Positions 16,730 to 25,752 of a DNA stretch of 64,000 bases are shown here, in pieces. Both the position numbers and the translations under genes were made by a program. Origin of the DNA: Longimicrobiales bacterium (GTDB lineage: Bacteria; Gemmatimonadota; Gemmatimonadetes; Longimicrobiales; Gaopeijiaceae). The stretch is taken from assembly GCA_028823235.1 (NCBI GenBank), contig JAPKBW010000002.1, positions 167,046 to 231,045 of the forward strand, given 5' to 3'. A model generated the notes under the pieces. It worked only from the letters and a program-made list of their open reading frames with translations. It was not told the DNA's origin and did no database searches. Each line of letters opens with the position of its first letter. The first letter of the stretch is position 1.

Positions 16730-17353
16730 CTAGTGGGAGGTGCCGAGGCCCTCTACGAGCACGCCAGGGATCCTGTGGTTGACGCGAACTCCGTAGATGC
16801 CATCCGTCCGGCCAGCCATCCCCTCTTTCGGTGCGGTAAACACGACACTTCCATTGATGACGAACTGAGTTTCGCTGGAGCTGACACGAACTTCGAGCTC
16901 GTTCACCGACGTGCCGCTGTCTCCGGGCTGGACGACTGCATCGTGCGGGGTCCGACCCTGGAGGTCGTGGACGGTTTCGTTACCGGCTCGGTGCTTCACG
17001 ATGTAGCTCCCGTTCTGACCAATCAGGAAGTACATGTAGTTCTGACGCTCGCCTTCGAGCGCTCCACCACCGTAGAACAGGCCGTAGTAATTGTTGTGTC
17101 CGCTCGGCTCCTGAAGTGTGAACGTCGCCGAGAGCGTGTACGCGCCGGTCGCCGTGTTCGCATCGTCCCAGACCAGGGCGGCCGGACCGGTGTTGATCTG
17201 GAAACCATTGCCGACGTTTGCAATGGTCACCTCAGGTACGTCGTCCGGGTCTGCGGCATTCGTGCTCTTGTCCACGCGAAGTTGAAGATCCTGAGCGGCC
17301 AGTGGAACGGCGATCAGGAGCGCGAGGGCTGCCATCGAAAATCGACGGATCAT
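16730..17353 (-). CDS. Secreted beta-sandwich protein, unknown function
   Basis: ATG 17353 follows an excellent AGGAGG; the 207-residue product starts with a signal peptide (MAALALLIAVPLAAQ). The mature protein is a beta-rich concanavalin/LamG-like fold by appearance: DANTATGAYTLSATFTLQEP, YYGLFYGGGALEG, YMYFLIGQNGSYIVKHRAG, LEVRVSSSETQFVINGS. This resembles the DUF1080/3-keto-disaccharide hydrolase sandwich but is much shorter and no catalytic residues are evident, so a ligand-binding role is as likely. It is divergent from the serine hydrolase gene. Confidence 0.72.
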   Translation of the reverse strand: MIRRFSMAALALLIAVPLAAQDLQLRVDKSTNAADPDDVPEVTIANVGNGFQINTGPAALVWDDANTATGAYTLSATFTLQEPSGHNNYYGLFYGGGALEGERQNYMYFLIGQNGSYIVKHRAGNETVHDLQGRTPHDAVVQPGDSGTSVNELEVRVSSSETQFVINGSVVFTAPKEGMAGRTDGIYGVRVNHRIPGVLVEGLGTSH

Positions 17354-17484
17354 TGTGCCTCCTATTGAAAATGGGCGAAAAAGGTACGTGGCCTGATACA
17401 ACGGGGCACGGGCTGGTTGCCCGGCGATGAGCCGCCGCCCATCGTGAGCGTCCTCCACTGTCCCCTGATTCCGAGACGACGCCC

Positions 17485-18717
17485 ATGACTTTCTGGACCT
17501 CTGGCCGGCTCTGGCCGAAGCGGATGACCCGCTGCGTCGGTCTGTCCATATGCATCGCAGCCACCGCGGTTGGCTCAGCCTGTGGCCAGGCTCAGTCGGT
17601 CGATCTTCAGGCACAGGTCGAGGGTGTCCAGTCACAGGTCGGTGAGCAGGGCTACGGAGATCTCACGCTGGACCAACTGATGCAGGACCTCGGCGTCCCG
17701 GGCATGAGCATTGCCGTGATTCAGGATTTTGAGATTCTCTGGGCAAAGGGCTACGGGGTCGCCGATGTAGAAACGGGTCGCGCTGTCGATGTCGAAACGA
17801 TGTTCCAGGCCGCCTCGATCAGTAAGCCGGTGGCAGCCATGGCCACGATGCGGGCGGTACAGGATGGCATGTTCACGCTCGACGGCGACATCAACGATGT
17901 CCTCGAGTCCTGGACGCTCGACGGAGGCGGTTTCACGGATCATCGACCCGTGACAGCTCGGTCACTCACGAGCCACACGTCGGGGCTCGGTGATGGCTTC
18001 GGCTTCCCAGGCTACGATCCGGGCACACAGGTCCCGACCTCGGTGCAGATCCTTGAGGGGCACGATCTGTCCAACGTCGGTTCGCTCTTCATGGAGCGTG
18101 AGCCCCTGACCTTTTACGAGTATTCCGGCGGCGGGGTCACGGTCATGGAACTGGCACTCTCCGATGCGCGTGGTCGGCCGTTCGAAGAAATCATGACCTC
18201 AGACGTACTCACCCCGATCGGAATGACGAACAGCTCGTACGAGCAGCCGATCGATCCGGCTCGCGATGTGAACGCGGCGAGAGCGCATGACGAAACCGGA
18301 TCGTCCATGGGGCCGAAGTGGCATGTCTATCCGGAGCGAGCAGCAGCCGGACTCTGGACGACCCCGAGCGACCTGGCCCGCTTTGCGATCGAAGTACAGA
18401 ACACGTATCGGGGCACGTCGACCAGGGTGCTCGATCAGGCGCACGTTTCGGAGATGTTGTCTCCGGTCGGCGTGGGGCCATTCGCGGTCGGGTTCATCGT
18501 CTCGAAGCGTGGTGAGGGGTGGTACTTCGAGCACGGCGGGAGCAACTGGGGATTCCGGGCGAACCTTATTGCCCACAAGGTGAAAGGCTACGGTGTCGCT
18601 GTGATGACCAACGGTGACCAGGGGTCGGCTCTGGCAGCGGAGATTCTCCGCCGGGTTGAACTCGCTTACGAGTGGGACTCGGTCGCAGATGGAGTGAGGA
18701 GAGGGTACGGGGGGTGA
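17485..18717 (+). CDS. Serine hydrolase, beta-lactamase/class C PBP family
   Basis: A 410-residue exported protein (signal with C33 in a GSAC context, possibly a lipoprotein). The penicillin-binding fold motifs are SISK at 111-114 (nucleophile Ser111), Tyr213 in YEYSGGG in the position of YxN, and HGGSNWG near residue 352 for the KTG/HxG triad. Members hydrolyse esters, amides or D-amino peptides; beta-lactamase activity cannot be claimed. Its last codons overlap the GrpB-like gene through GTGA at 18714-18717. Confidence 0.9.
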   Translation: MTFWTSGRLWPKRMTRCVGLSICIAATAVGSACGQAQSVDLQAQVEGVQSQVGEQGYGDLTLDQLMQDLGVPGMSIAVIQDFEILWAKGYGVADVETGRAVDVETMFQAASISKPVAAMATMRAVQDGMFTLDGDINDVLESWTLDGGGFTDHRPVTARSLTSHTSGLGDGFGFPGYDPGTQVPTSVQILEGHDLSNVGSLFMEREPLTFYEYSGGGVTVMELALSDARGRPFEEIMTSDVLTPIGMTNSSYEQPIDPARDVNAARAHDETGSSMGPKWHVYPERAAAGLWTTPSDLARFAIEVQNTYRGTSTRVLDQAHVSEMLSPVGVGPFAVGFIVSKRGEGWYFEHGGSNWGFRANLIAHKVKGYGVAVMTNGDQGSALAAEILRRVELAYEWDSVADGVRRGYGG

Positions 18718-19238
18718 GCCGGCGGGTTGCTCGGCCCTTCGAGGTCGTTGGGCATGACCCGGCGTGCGCCGAAACCTTCTCCACCGAGAAGGCACGTCTA
18801 GCCCCGGTTTTCGCGGACACCACGGTGAAGATCGAGCACGTGGGGAGCACATCCGTGCCGGGCCTCGCTGCGAAGCCCATCATCGATATCTGCGTTGGAC
18901 TCCCGCGGCTGGCAGACGCGGAAGCCCGCGTCGACGCGATGGCCTTGCTCGGCTACCAGTATGTGCCCGAGTTCGAGGCAGACATACCCCATCGTCGCTA
19001 CTTCCGTCGCCCGCATGCTCGGCCACGCAGTCATCATGTCCACTGCTGCGTGTTTGGCGACTCGACATGGGCGCGACATCTACTTTTCCGTGATTATCTG
19101 CGAGGGCATCCCGACGTAGCGAACGAGTATGCGGCACTCAAGCAGGCTCTCGCTGACCGGCACCGAAACGAACGGCTCGCGTATACCGAAGCGAAGGACC
19201 CGTTCATCACACGAATTCTCGAGCAGGTATCACATTGA
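18714..19238 (+). CDS. GrpB/UPF0157 nucleotidyltransferase-like protein
   Basis: GTG 18714 overlaps the preceding stop by 4 nt and gives 174 residues. The family motif IEHVGSTSVPGLAAKPIIDI is exact, followed by RRYFRRPHARPRSHHVHCC and a C-terminal helix (NEYAALKQALADRH). GrpB proteins have a nucleotidyltransferase fold fused or related to dephospho-CoA kinase and their substrate is not settled. Cytoplasmic. Confidence 0.92.
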   Translation: MSRRVARPFEVVGHDPACAETFSTEKARLAPVFADTTVKIEHVGSTSVPGLAAKPIIDICVGLPRLADAEARVDAMALLGYQYVPEFEADIPHRRYFRRPHARPRSHHVHCCVFGDSTWARHLLFRDYLRGHPDVANEYAALKQALADRHRNERLAYTEAKDPFITRILEQVSH

Positions 19239-19876
19239 AGATTGTGTACCCTTCTCTCTCTCTGGTCGCGACCATGCTGCTGGTCTGCCTGGGTTATGCG
19301 CCGGACGCCCGAGCTCAGAACGCGCCGTCGACGATTGGAGCGATCGCCGGTTACAACATGAGCAGCGGGGTGTGGCAGCCCGAATCCGAGACTGAAGCAG
19401 TTGGAGGATTTATCGTGGGTGCGTTCGTTCATGCCAAGACGCCCGTGTCGTGGTTTTCCGTGATGGCGGAGGCACTCATCGTTCAGCGCGGCAACAATCT
19501 GGCCCCGGAGACGCCTGGGGATCCCATCAAGGGCGCGGTGCGCTCCGAATACGCCACGCTGACCGTGGCGCCACGCCTCACACTACATGTCGGTCCTGTG
19601 CAGCTTCATGTCGGGGGTGGCCCGTCGGTTGACCTTCTTCTGCGGAGCCGACTCGACACGGGTCTCGGTCCGGTTCTCTTTCGTGATCACGGAACCGTGT
19701 TTGGTGTGACCGGTGGGGTCGGACTCGGTATGACGGTCGGGCAGCGGTACCAGGTCGAAGTCGAAGCACGGCTCTACGAGGGCTTGAGTGACGCATACTC
19801 CGGCAATTTCGTATCCGTGCGAAACCGCTCTGCCGAGTTCGTAGCGAGAGTTGGCATTCCCCGACCGCGGGACTGA
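19235..19876 (+). CDS. Outer-membrane beta-barrel protein
   Basis: The TTG at 19235 overlaps the GrpB stop by 4 nt; the 213-residue product has a signal peptide (ATMLLVCLGYAPDARAQ). Alternating hydrophobic strands follow, separated by turns: SWFSVMAEALIVQRG, YATLTVAPRLTLHVG, VQLHVGGGPSVDLLL, VTGGVGLGMTVGQRYQVEVE. This is the pattern of an 8-stranded OmpX/PorT-like barrel. The last residues are RVGIPRPRD rather than a terminal aromatic residue, which is slightly atypical for BAM substrates. Confidence 0.72.
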   Translation: MKIVYPSLSLVATMLLVCLGYAPDARAQNAPSTIGAIAGYNMSSGVWQPESETEAVGGFIVGAFVHAKTPVSWFSVMAEALIVQRGNNLAPETPGDPIKGAVRSEYATLTVAPRLTLHVGPVQLHVGGGPSVDLLLRSRLDTGLGPVLFRDHGTVFGVTGGVGLGMTVGQRYQVEVEARLYEGLSDAYSGNFVSVRNRSAEFVARVGIPRPRD

Positions 19877-20004
19877 GGAAGGCGATGGGAGGCTTGCCGC
19901 ACCCGGGCCGCGCGGGCATGGTGGACGCCGCGGTATCATGACACGGAAGCCAGCGCGGCTTCCTTAACCCGGCGCCACAGGCTCCGAAGCGTGAGGATCA
20001 GACG

Positions 20005-21150
20005 ATGAGCCCGACAAGAAGAGACTTTATTCGTACTACCGGCGTGGTCGGAGCCGGCCTCGCGCTTGGTGGAAGTGCGGGCTGTGCGAGCGAGTCCGAT
20101 CCAGGCGCAGCGGCTTCGACGGCGCCCACGCCAAAGCGCATTCTTATGCTGGGCGGTACCGGTTTTATCGGTCCGAACATGGTTCGCTACGCGGCTGAGC
20201 GAGGCCACGAGGTCACGATCTTCACCCGCGGCCGCTCAGAGATGGTGCTGCCGGACGGCGTCGAGCATCTCATCGGGGACCGAAACGACGATCACGTCGC
20301 GCTCGAAGGACGGAGCTGGGACGTCGTGCTGGACAACAACGCTCAGGACTACCGGTGGGTGCAGAAGAGCACGGCCCTGCTGGCCGATGCCGCTGAGCAC
20401 TACATCTTCGTGTCTTCCATTTCGGCCTACGATCTGAATGGGCTCGGCGACCCCGAGACCCTCATGATGGAACCGGTGGTGGACGAGGACTTCAAGCGGA
20501 TCGATCCTCCGGAGGGCTGGTCGGACGGTGACGACGCTCCGTACGGCCTCATGAAGACTCTGAGCGAGAACACCGTCCACGCCGCGTTCCCCGGCCGGAC
20601 TACAGTGGTACGCCCCGGGCTTATCGTGGGCCCTGGCGACCCTACCGATCGGTTTACCTATTGGCCGGTCCGGATCGATGAGGGCGGCGAGGTGCTCGCC
20701 CCTGGAAATCCAGACCACGCGAACCAGATCATCGACCAGAGAGATCTGACCGAATGGATCGTCCGCCTCGCTGAGAACGGCACGATGGGCGACTTCAATG
20801 CGACGGGTCCAGGAGAGCGGCTGTCGATGGGATCGATGCTCGAGCAGATCAGTGCGGCGGTCGACACCCCCCATGAGTTCACCTGGGTGTCGGAGTCGTT
20901 CCTCGAGGCTCAGGGCGTAACTTCCTGGAATGATCTGCCATCATGGATCCCCGGTGACCCGCTCATGTTCGTCGACGTCCGCGACGCGGTCGCGACCGGT
21001 CTGACCTTTCGCTCGATCGCGCAGACTACGCGAGACACGCTCGTGTGGGACAAGGCGCGCCCGGCGGAGGAGCGAGCGAATCGCGATTTCGGGATGAGTC
21101 GTGAGAAGGAGCGAGCAGCGCTGGACGCCTGGCACGCCTCGCAGGCATGA
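20005..21150 (+). CDS. Tat-exported NAD-dependent epimerase/dehydratase-like protein
   Basis: A 381-residue protein beginning MSPTRRDFIRTTGVVGAG, a twin-arginine signal with a lipobox-like SAGC. After a short linker the Rossmann domain carries GGTGFIG near residue 50, IFVSSISAYDLNG for the serine region, and YGLMK for the YxxxK pair of extended SDRs. The C-terminal substrate domain contains VVRPGLIVGPGDPTDRF. Tat export suggests the cofactor is bound before export. Substrate unknown. Its stop overlaps the transporter ATG by 4 nt. Confidence 0.88.
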   Translation: MSPTRRDFIRTTGVVGAGLALGGSAGCASESDPGAAASTAPTPKRILMLGGTGFIGPNMVRYAAERGHEVTIFTRGRSEMVLPDGVEHLIGDRNDDHVALEGRSWDVVLDNNAQDYRWVQKSTALLADAAEHYIFVSSISAYDLNGLGDPETLMMEPVVDEDFKRIDPPEGWSDGDDAPYGLMKTLSENTVHAAFPGRTTVVRPGLIVGPGDPTDRFTYWPVRIDEGGEVLAPGNPDHANQIIDQRDLTEWIVRLAENGTMGDFNATGPGERLSMGSMLEQISAAVDTPHEFTWVSESFLEAQGVTSWNDLPSWIPGDPLMFVDVRDAVATGLTFRSIAQTTRDTLVWDKARPAEERANRDFGMSREKERAALDAWHASQA

Positions 21151-22472
21151 GGACCCCGACCGACCTGCTCTCCCGCGTCGTCGAGTACCGGGATGATCGT
21201 GAGCTGAAAGGTATGCTGATGGCTGCGGCCTACGGCTTTCTGATCATGCTGTCGTATTACATCCTGCGAGCTGTCCGCGACGAGATCGCGGCCGCCGACC
21301 GCGGCAATCTCCAGATCCTGTGGACGGTCGTCTTCTTCGTGATGATCGTCGCGGTCCAGGCCTATTCCTGGATCGCGTCTCGGTATTCACGAGGCGTTTT
21401 CGTACCGATGGCGAATCGGTTTTTCATCGCCTGTCTGATCGGCTTCTGGGCGAGCCTGGTATTCATGCCCGAAGCAGCGCGGCCCTGGATTGACCGAGTT
21501 TTCTATGTGTGGACGAGCATGTTCGCGTTGTTCGTGGTCACGGTCTTTTGGGGCTTGGTCGCCGACTGCTTCAACAGCGAACAGGCAAAACGCCTGTTTG
21601 GCTTTATCGCGATCGGAGCCTCGGTAGGCGGCATTGTCGGCTCGATGGTCACCGAGGCGCTCGCCACCCAAGTCCCGGTATTCACCCTCCTGCTGATCTC
21701 CTGTGTCCCGCTCGAGGGAGCTTCCTGGCTCGCTCGGGGACTCCACAAGAATTTCGGCACCGGTGCGGTGGAAGGCGGGACCGCATCAGAGAAGCCACTC
21801 GCAGGTGATGCCTGGAGTGGCATGAAGGCAGTCTTTCAATCGCCGTACCTCATGGGGATCTCGGCCTTCATACTGATGATGACGTTCGCATCGACGATCC
21901 TCTACTTCGCCCAGTCGGATCTGGTATACGAAGCGATCACGGACCGCGGCGAACGAAGGGCGCTGCTCGCGAATATGGACAAGTGGGTGAACATCCTCAC
22001 GATCCTGTTCGAGGTGTACCTCACTGCTCGCGTGATTCGCTGGCTGGGCATCGGGGTAACGCTCGCGATCGTCCCGGTCGTGGTCGCGGGAGGGTTCGTC
22101 TCGTTGTGGATGTGGCCGACGCTCACGACACTGATCATCGTGCAGGTCGCCTATCGCGCCGGCCGCTACGGCCTGTCCAAGCCAGCACGTGAGGTGCTCT
22201 TCACCGTGGTGTCACGGGAAGAAAAGTACAAATCGAAAGCGTTCATCGATGCGGCGGTCTACCGAGGTGGTGACCTCGTGAGTGGCTGGGCGTATACCGG
22301 TCTGGCGGCTCTTGGCCTGACGATCGGATCGATCGCGCTCGTGGCAGCACCCGCTGCGCTGATCTGGGCGGTGGTGGCACTGCGCATCGGCCGTGAAGGC
22401 GAGGTGAAGTCCGCGGCGGAAATTCAGGCCGCTGCTGGTGCGGGGGGCGAGGCCGTCACCGCTGAAGCGTAG
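21147..22472 (+). CDS. NTP/NDP-exchange (Tlc/MFS-like) transporter
   Basis: A 441-residue membrane protein with about 12 hydrophobic segments. Its N-terminus (LKGMLMAAAYGFLIMLSYYILR) with AVRDEIAA and the internal VFWGLVADCFNSEQAKRLFGF resemble the ADP/ATP translocase-like family found in Gemmatimonadota and Bacteroidota as well as in intracellular bacteria. Whether it exchanges nucleotides or another solute is not decidable here. ATGA overlap with the epimerase indicates co-expression. Confidence 0.8.
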   Translation: MRTPTDLLSRVVEYRDDRELKGMLMAAAYGFLIMLSYYILRAVRDEIAAADRGNLQILWTVVFFVMIVAVQAYSWIASRYSRGVFVPMANRFFIACLIGFWASLVFMPEAARPWIDRVFYVWTSMFALFVVTVFWGLVADCFNSEQAKRLFGFIAIGASVGGIVGSMVTEALATQVPVFTLLLISCVPLEGASWLARGLHKNFGTGAVEGGTASEKPLAGDAWSGMKAVFQSPYLMGISAFILMMTFASTILYFAQSDLVYEAITDRGERRALLANMDKWVNILTILFEVYLTARVIRWLGIGVTLAIVPVVVAGGFVSLWMWPTLTTLIIVQVAYRAGRYGLSKPAREVLFTVVSREEKYKSKAFIDAAVYRGGDLVSGWAYTGLAALGLTIGSIALVAAPAALIWAVVALRIGREGEVKSAAEIQAAAGAGGEAVTAEA

Positions 22473-22550
22473 GCGCCCTGTCCACGTGCTGATTTGGCAG
22501 GAGACCCGGAGAGGGATTGCCGAGAGACGGACCACGCTCCAGTTCCACCG

Positions 22551-22940
22551 ATGGAAGCGACCGATCGTGAAGACCGGAGGTGGCTGCTCGCGCCGGGCTA
22601 CTCGACGCACTTTCTCGTCCCCCGTCGTGAACGTCCGACACGATCTATCGTGTGGGACTACATCTCACAGGCCTGGATCCACGTCTCGCACTCAGGCAGG
22701 ATGTGCCGGATGCCGAGGCCCTGGACGAGAATGACCCTCGAAGCCACCGATGGGCGACCAGGTGTCCGAGCCGGCGGTCTCGCTGCCGATGTCGACCTCG
22801 AAAAGGCCCATTTCAAGATGAGTGTGCGAAAGCTGAAGGGGCTTGGACTGACAGAGAGCCTCGTCCGTCTCGATTCGCGCCTTGAGGTGCCATTCCGCAT
22901 CTTGCTTGACCCGTTTGCTCCTGCCAGAGGGAGAGTATGA
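22551..22940 (+). CDS. Hypothetical protein, possibly frameshifted
   Basis: An open frame of 129 codons from ATG 22551 (or TTG 22494) ending in a stop that overlaps the creatininase ATG (ATGA), which favours it being real. It contains RRWLLAPGYSTHFLVPRRER and SIVWDYISQAWIHVSHSG, and a convincing C-terminal part GRPGVRAGGLAADVDLEKAH followed by FKMSVRKLKGLGLTESL. In the middle, a different frame reads QDVPDAEALDENDP, which looks more natural than the in-frame RMCRMPRPWTRMT, so a pair of compensating frameshifts is possible. Family not recognised. Confidence 0.5.
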   Translation: MEATDREDRRWLLAPGYSTHFLVPRRERPTRSIVWDYISQAWIHVSHSGRMCRMPRPWTRMTLEATDGRPGVRAGGLAADVDLEKAHFKMSVRKLKGLGLTESLVRLDSRLEVPFRILLDPFAPARGRV

Positions 22941-23821
22941 AACGATACGCATCAGGTGCGTTCTCGATCGTTGCCTCGGTCTTCGTAGTATCGACCTTGG
23001 GCGCCTACAACGCCGCAGCGCAATCCGACCTCACGACACCCAGGCCGATCGCGGGCGCGAATACCCTGCTCATCGAAGAGATGACATGGATGGATGTCCG
23101 CGACGCGCTCGCCGGCGGCATGACTACGGTCATCGTGGGCACAGGCGGGGTCGAGCAGAACGGACCCTATGTCGCTGCGGGAAAACACAACTTTGTGCTC
23201 AGCGCGACGACCGTGGCCACCGCACAGGAACTGGGGAACGCGCTCGTCGCGCCTATCGTGAAGTTCGTCCCGGAGGGCAGCATCGATCCTCCGCGTGGGC
23301 ACATGCAATACCACGCGACGATCAGCGTGACCCAGGAGACCTTCGAGGCGCTCCTGACGGACATCGTGTCGTCGCTTGCCGCGCACGGCTTCACCGATGT
23401 GGTGTTGATCGGGGACAGTGGGGGCAACACACGCGGAATGCAGAACGTGGCGGACCAGCTGAACGCCGAGTGGGCCGATGGTCCGGCTCGGGTTCATCAC
23501 ATTCCTGAGTACTACCGAGAGGATATCTACAGTTGTGACTTTCTGAAGGGGGAGCTGGGCATCCATCAGGAGCCAGACGACTGTGTCGCAACCCGGAACG
23601 AATATCACGACGACTATCACTATTCGTCGATCATCGCGACGACCGATCCAGAGAGAATCAGGGCTCAACAGCGCATTGATGAAGGTCTCTTCAGCATAAA
23701 CGGCGTCGACCTCAATCCACTCGAGACGACGATCGCCAACGGCCGCCGTCTCGTTCAGTACCGTGCCGAGATCACGGCGCGCGCCATCCGAACTGCTGTC
23801 ACTTCGAGGAACGACCGATGA
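22937..23821 (+). CDS. Secreted creatininase-family protein
   Basis: A 294-residue protein with a signal peptide (cleavage near NAAAQ). Creatininase-fold landmarks are WMDVRDALAGGMTTVIVGTG, GVEQNGPYVAAGKHN and VVLIGDSGGNTRG. In classical creatinine amidohydrolase the first motif is EQHGPHLP with a later D, and the second is GHxxN with a metal-binding Glu/His; here N and S replace ligand positions and a KHN triplet appears, so metal geometry must differ. The exported group is widespread but its substrate is not known. It overlaps both neighbours by 4 nt. Confidence 0.82.
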   Translation: MKRYASGAFSIVASVFVVSTLGAYNAAAQSDLTTPRPIAGANTLLIEEMTWMDVRDALAGGMTTVIVGTGGVEQNGPYVAAGKHNFVLSATTVATAQELGNALVAPIVKFVPEGSIDPPRGHMQYHATISVTQETFEALLTDIVSSLAAHGFTDVVLIGDSGGNTRGMQNVADQLNAEWADGPARVHHIPEYYREDIYSCDFLKGELGIHQEPDDCVATRNEYHDDYHYSSIIATTDPERIRAQQRIDEGLFSINGVDLNPLETTIANGRRLVQYRAEITARAIRTAVTSRNDR

Positions 23822-24390
23822 CCCAGGACCTGAATCATTGCTTTCTAGGCGGAAATGGCGTGGCCGTCTCGGCCGCGTTTGTCTTGGCGCTGGTGGCGTC
23901 CATAGGTGCCCCGTCCGCCGTGGTCGCCCAAGTGCAGGCCTCACATGTCAGTGCCGCCGAGCTCATGGCGACGATCGAGCAGGCGCCTGAGGGCCGCGTC
24001 AGCGACCAGCAGATCCGCCACTTCGACGCAGGCGACATCAACTTCGGTGTCGGCGTCGTGAGTCGGCCCGTGACCGATCGTTTGAGCGCGATTCAGCATC
24101 ACAATCAAGCAGAGATCTATCGAGTGGTGGAAGGGCGGGGCATCCTCGTCACCTCGCCGGATCTCATGAATGCCCAGGAGGCAGACCCAGACGGCAGTAT
24201 GGTGAAGACGCTCACCGGGCCGAGCGCGTTCGGGACGATCGAAGGCGGTGTCAGCCAAGCGATTGCACCGGGAGACGTCCTGTTCATTCCCGCGGGCATC
24301 GCCCATGGCTTCAGTGAGATCACGGAAGCGATCACCTACATCGTGTATCGCATTGACCCCGATCAGCTTGTCGGGCTGAAAGGCAGCTGA
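23818..24390 (+). CDS. Secreted cupin-domain protein
   Basis: A 190-residue protein with an N-terminal hydrophobic segment (AAFVLALVASIGAPSAVVAQ). The cupin core has motif 1 around IQHHNQAEIYRVVEGRG (two His and a Glu) and motif 2 as PGDVLFIPAGIAHGFSE, sufficient for one metal site. The fold is shared by many isomerases, dioxygenases and sensors, so no reaction can be assigned. ATGA overlap with the creatininase-family gene suggests joint function outside the cytoplasm. Confidence 0.85.
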   Translation: MTQDLNHCFLGGNGVAVSAAFVLALVASIGAPSAVVAQVQASHVSAAELMATIEQAPEGRVSDQQIRHFDAGDINFGVGVVSRPVTDRLSAIQHHNQAEIYRVVEGRGILVTSPDLMNAQEADPDGSMVKTLTGPSAFGTIEGGVSQAIAPGDVLFIPAGIAHGFSEITEAITYIVYRIDPDQLVGLKGS

Positions 24391-24397
24391 AGGTGGC

Positions 24398-24793
24398 ATG
24401 CGCGAGCGAGGCGCGGACATGAAACGCATCGACTCGGTTGGACTTGCACACAATTCAGCGGATCCTGCCAACTTCGTTCTTCCCGCGCGCATGCAGCGTC
24501 TGCTCGGCGGTGAGGGCGGGGAAGCTGTCCGGCTGTATCGGGTGAGCTTCTACGACGGTGCACGAACGAACTGGCACACACATGACGCATCTCAACTGCT
24601 CTTCGGGCTGAGTGGCCAGTGTGTGGTGGTCGACCGCGCCGGTGAGACTCTGATGCTCGATCCGGGCGATGTGGTCGTGATCGAAGCCGGCCTGGAGCAT
24701 TGGCACGGGGCCGCGCCGGGCGGAGCAGGGGAGCACCTCGCCATCAACACCGGAGAGGTCACGACTTGGCTGGACTCTTCCGAAGGCGGCTAG
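24398..24793 (+). CDS. Small cupin-domain protein
   Basis: Starts at 24398 (or ATG 24419, MKRIDSVGLAHN), seven nt after the previous cupin. Up to 131 residues, no signal peptide. Motif 1 is NWHTHDASQLLFGLSG and motif 2 PGDVVVIEAGLEHWHGAA, giving three histidines for metal binding. This layout resembles cytoplasmic mononuclear-metal cupins of the carboxymuconolactone-decarboxylase-associated or quercetinase-like type. It closes the creatininase-cupin operon. Confidence 0.85.
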   Translation: MRERGADMKRIDSVGLAHNSADPANFVLPARMQRLLGGEGGEAVRLYRVSFYDGARTNWHTHDASQLLFGLSGQCVVVDRAGETLMLDPGDVVVIEAGLEHWHGAAPGGAGEHLAINTGEVTTWLDSSEGG

Positions 24794-25031
24794 GTCGGGG
24801 GACGACTAGTTCAGGCGGAAGGCCGGTTCACGAAGGGGACAGCACTCCGGTCAAAGCTCGTCATCCGCAAGGAGTTTGGTGTTGAGGTGCGGAGGAGGTG
24901 CTAGGGTCCCCCAATAGTTGCTGCAGATACTGGATCGTGACCCCTTCGATTATGCGGCTGACCGCGTATGCCTCTCATTTCACAGATTCGTCATGATGTT
25001 CCAAACAGATACTGAGTCGCCTGTACGGTCG

Positions 25032-25712
25032 ATGACTCCGAGGCGAGGACTCCGGCGAGCGGTGAAGTTTTTTGCCATATTGCTGTTTGCTGCCGCGTAT
25101 TCCGGATGCGGCGATGCGTCCGGCAGATCCGTGGGGGGGGACGGGGCATCTCCGTCACCTGACGTTCCCGAGACTTTCCGGGTGACCTTCGAGACGAGTG
25201 CCGGTCCCTTCGAGGTCGAGTTCGTGAGGGACTGGTCTCCGGCCGCGGTGGATCGGGTTCTGGAACTCGCCGAAGTCGACTTTTGGGCCGGATCTCGCAT
25301 TTACCGTGTGAACGAACGATATGCGCAGTTCGGGTACAGTGGCCGTCCAGAGATCGATGCCGAGTGGATCGCCGAAGGGCTTCCCGATGAACCCACCCGG
25401 TCTAGCAATGTGAGAGGGTCAGTCAGCTTCGCACGTGGCGGCCCAGGGACCCGGTCCGCCATCCTGTTCATCAATCGGTCCGATAACACGGATCTCGACG
25501 AGCTCGCCTGGAACGGCGTGACTGGATTCCCTCCGGTTGGGCGAGTGGTAAGCGGCATGGAGTCGGTTGACGAACTCTACGCCGGTTACGGAGACACGCC
25601 CATGCAATGGGAGGATTCCATCGCCGGCATCGGGAACCCGTTTCTCGACCGCGAATATCCCGAGCTCGATTCGATCACGAGTCTCAACTTGCTCCGGGGC
25701 GACCCGCGCTGA
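25032..25712 (+). CDS. Cyclophilin-type peptidyl-prolyl isomerase lipoprotein
   Basis: I chose ATG 25032, which opens directly into a lipoprotein signal (FFAILLFAAAYSGC). The remaining residues form a cyclophilin domain: FRVTFETSAGPFEVEF, SRIYRVNERYAQFGYSG in place of FHRVIPGFMIQGG (the catalytic Arg is kept), then NVRGSVSFARGGPGTRSAIL and FPPVGRVVSGMESVDELYAG. The Phe/Gln pocket residues are altered. A better-conserved paralogue is at 31880-32557. It would act as an envelope foldase. Confidence 0.85.
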   Translation: MTPRRGLRRAVKFFAILLFAAAYSGCGDASGRSVGGDGASPSPDVPETFRVTFETSAGPFEVEFVRDWSPAAVDRVLELAEVDFWAGSRIYRVNERYAQFGYSGRPEIDAEWIAEGLPDEPTRSSNVRGSVSFARGGPGTRSAILFINRSDNTDLDELAWNGVTGFPPVGRVVSGMESVDELYAGYGDTPMQWEDSIAGIGNPFLDREYPELDSITSLNLLRGDPR

Positions 25713-25752
25713 ACCTTGGCGACCCCGCATGATCCTCTGCTCGGAGCATCTC

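Noticed and set aside
17485..18717. Antibiotic-resistance beta-lactamase
   Set aside because: The SxxK/YxN-type fold is shared by many esterases and peptidases; no resistance-specific features.
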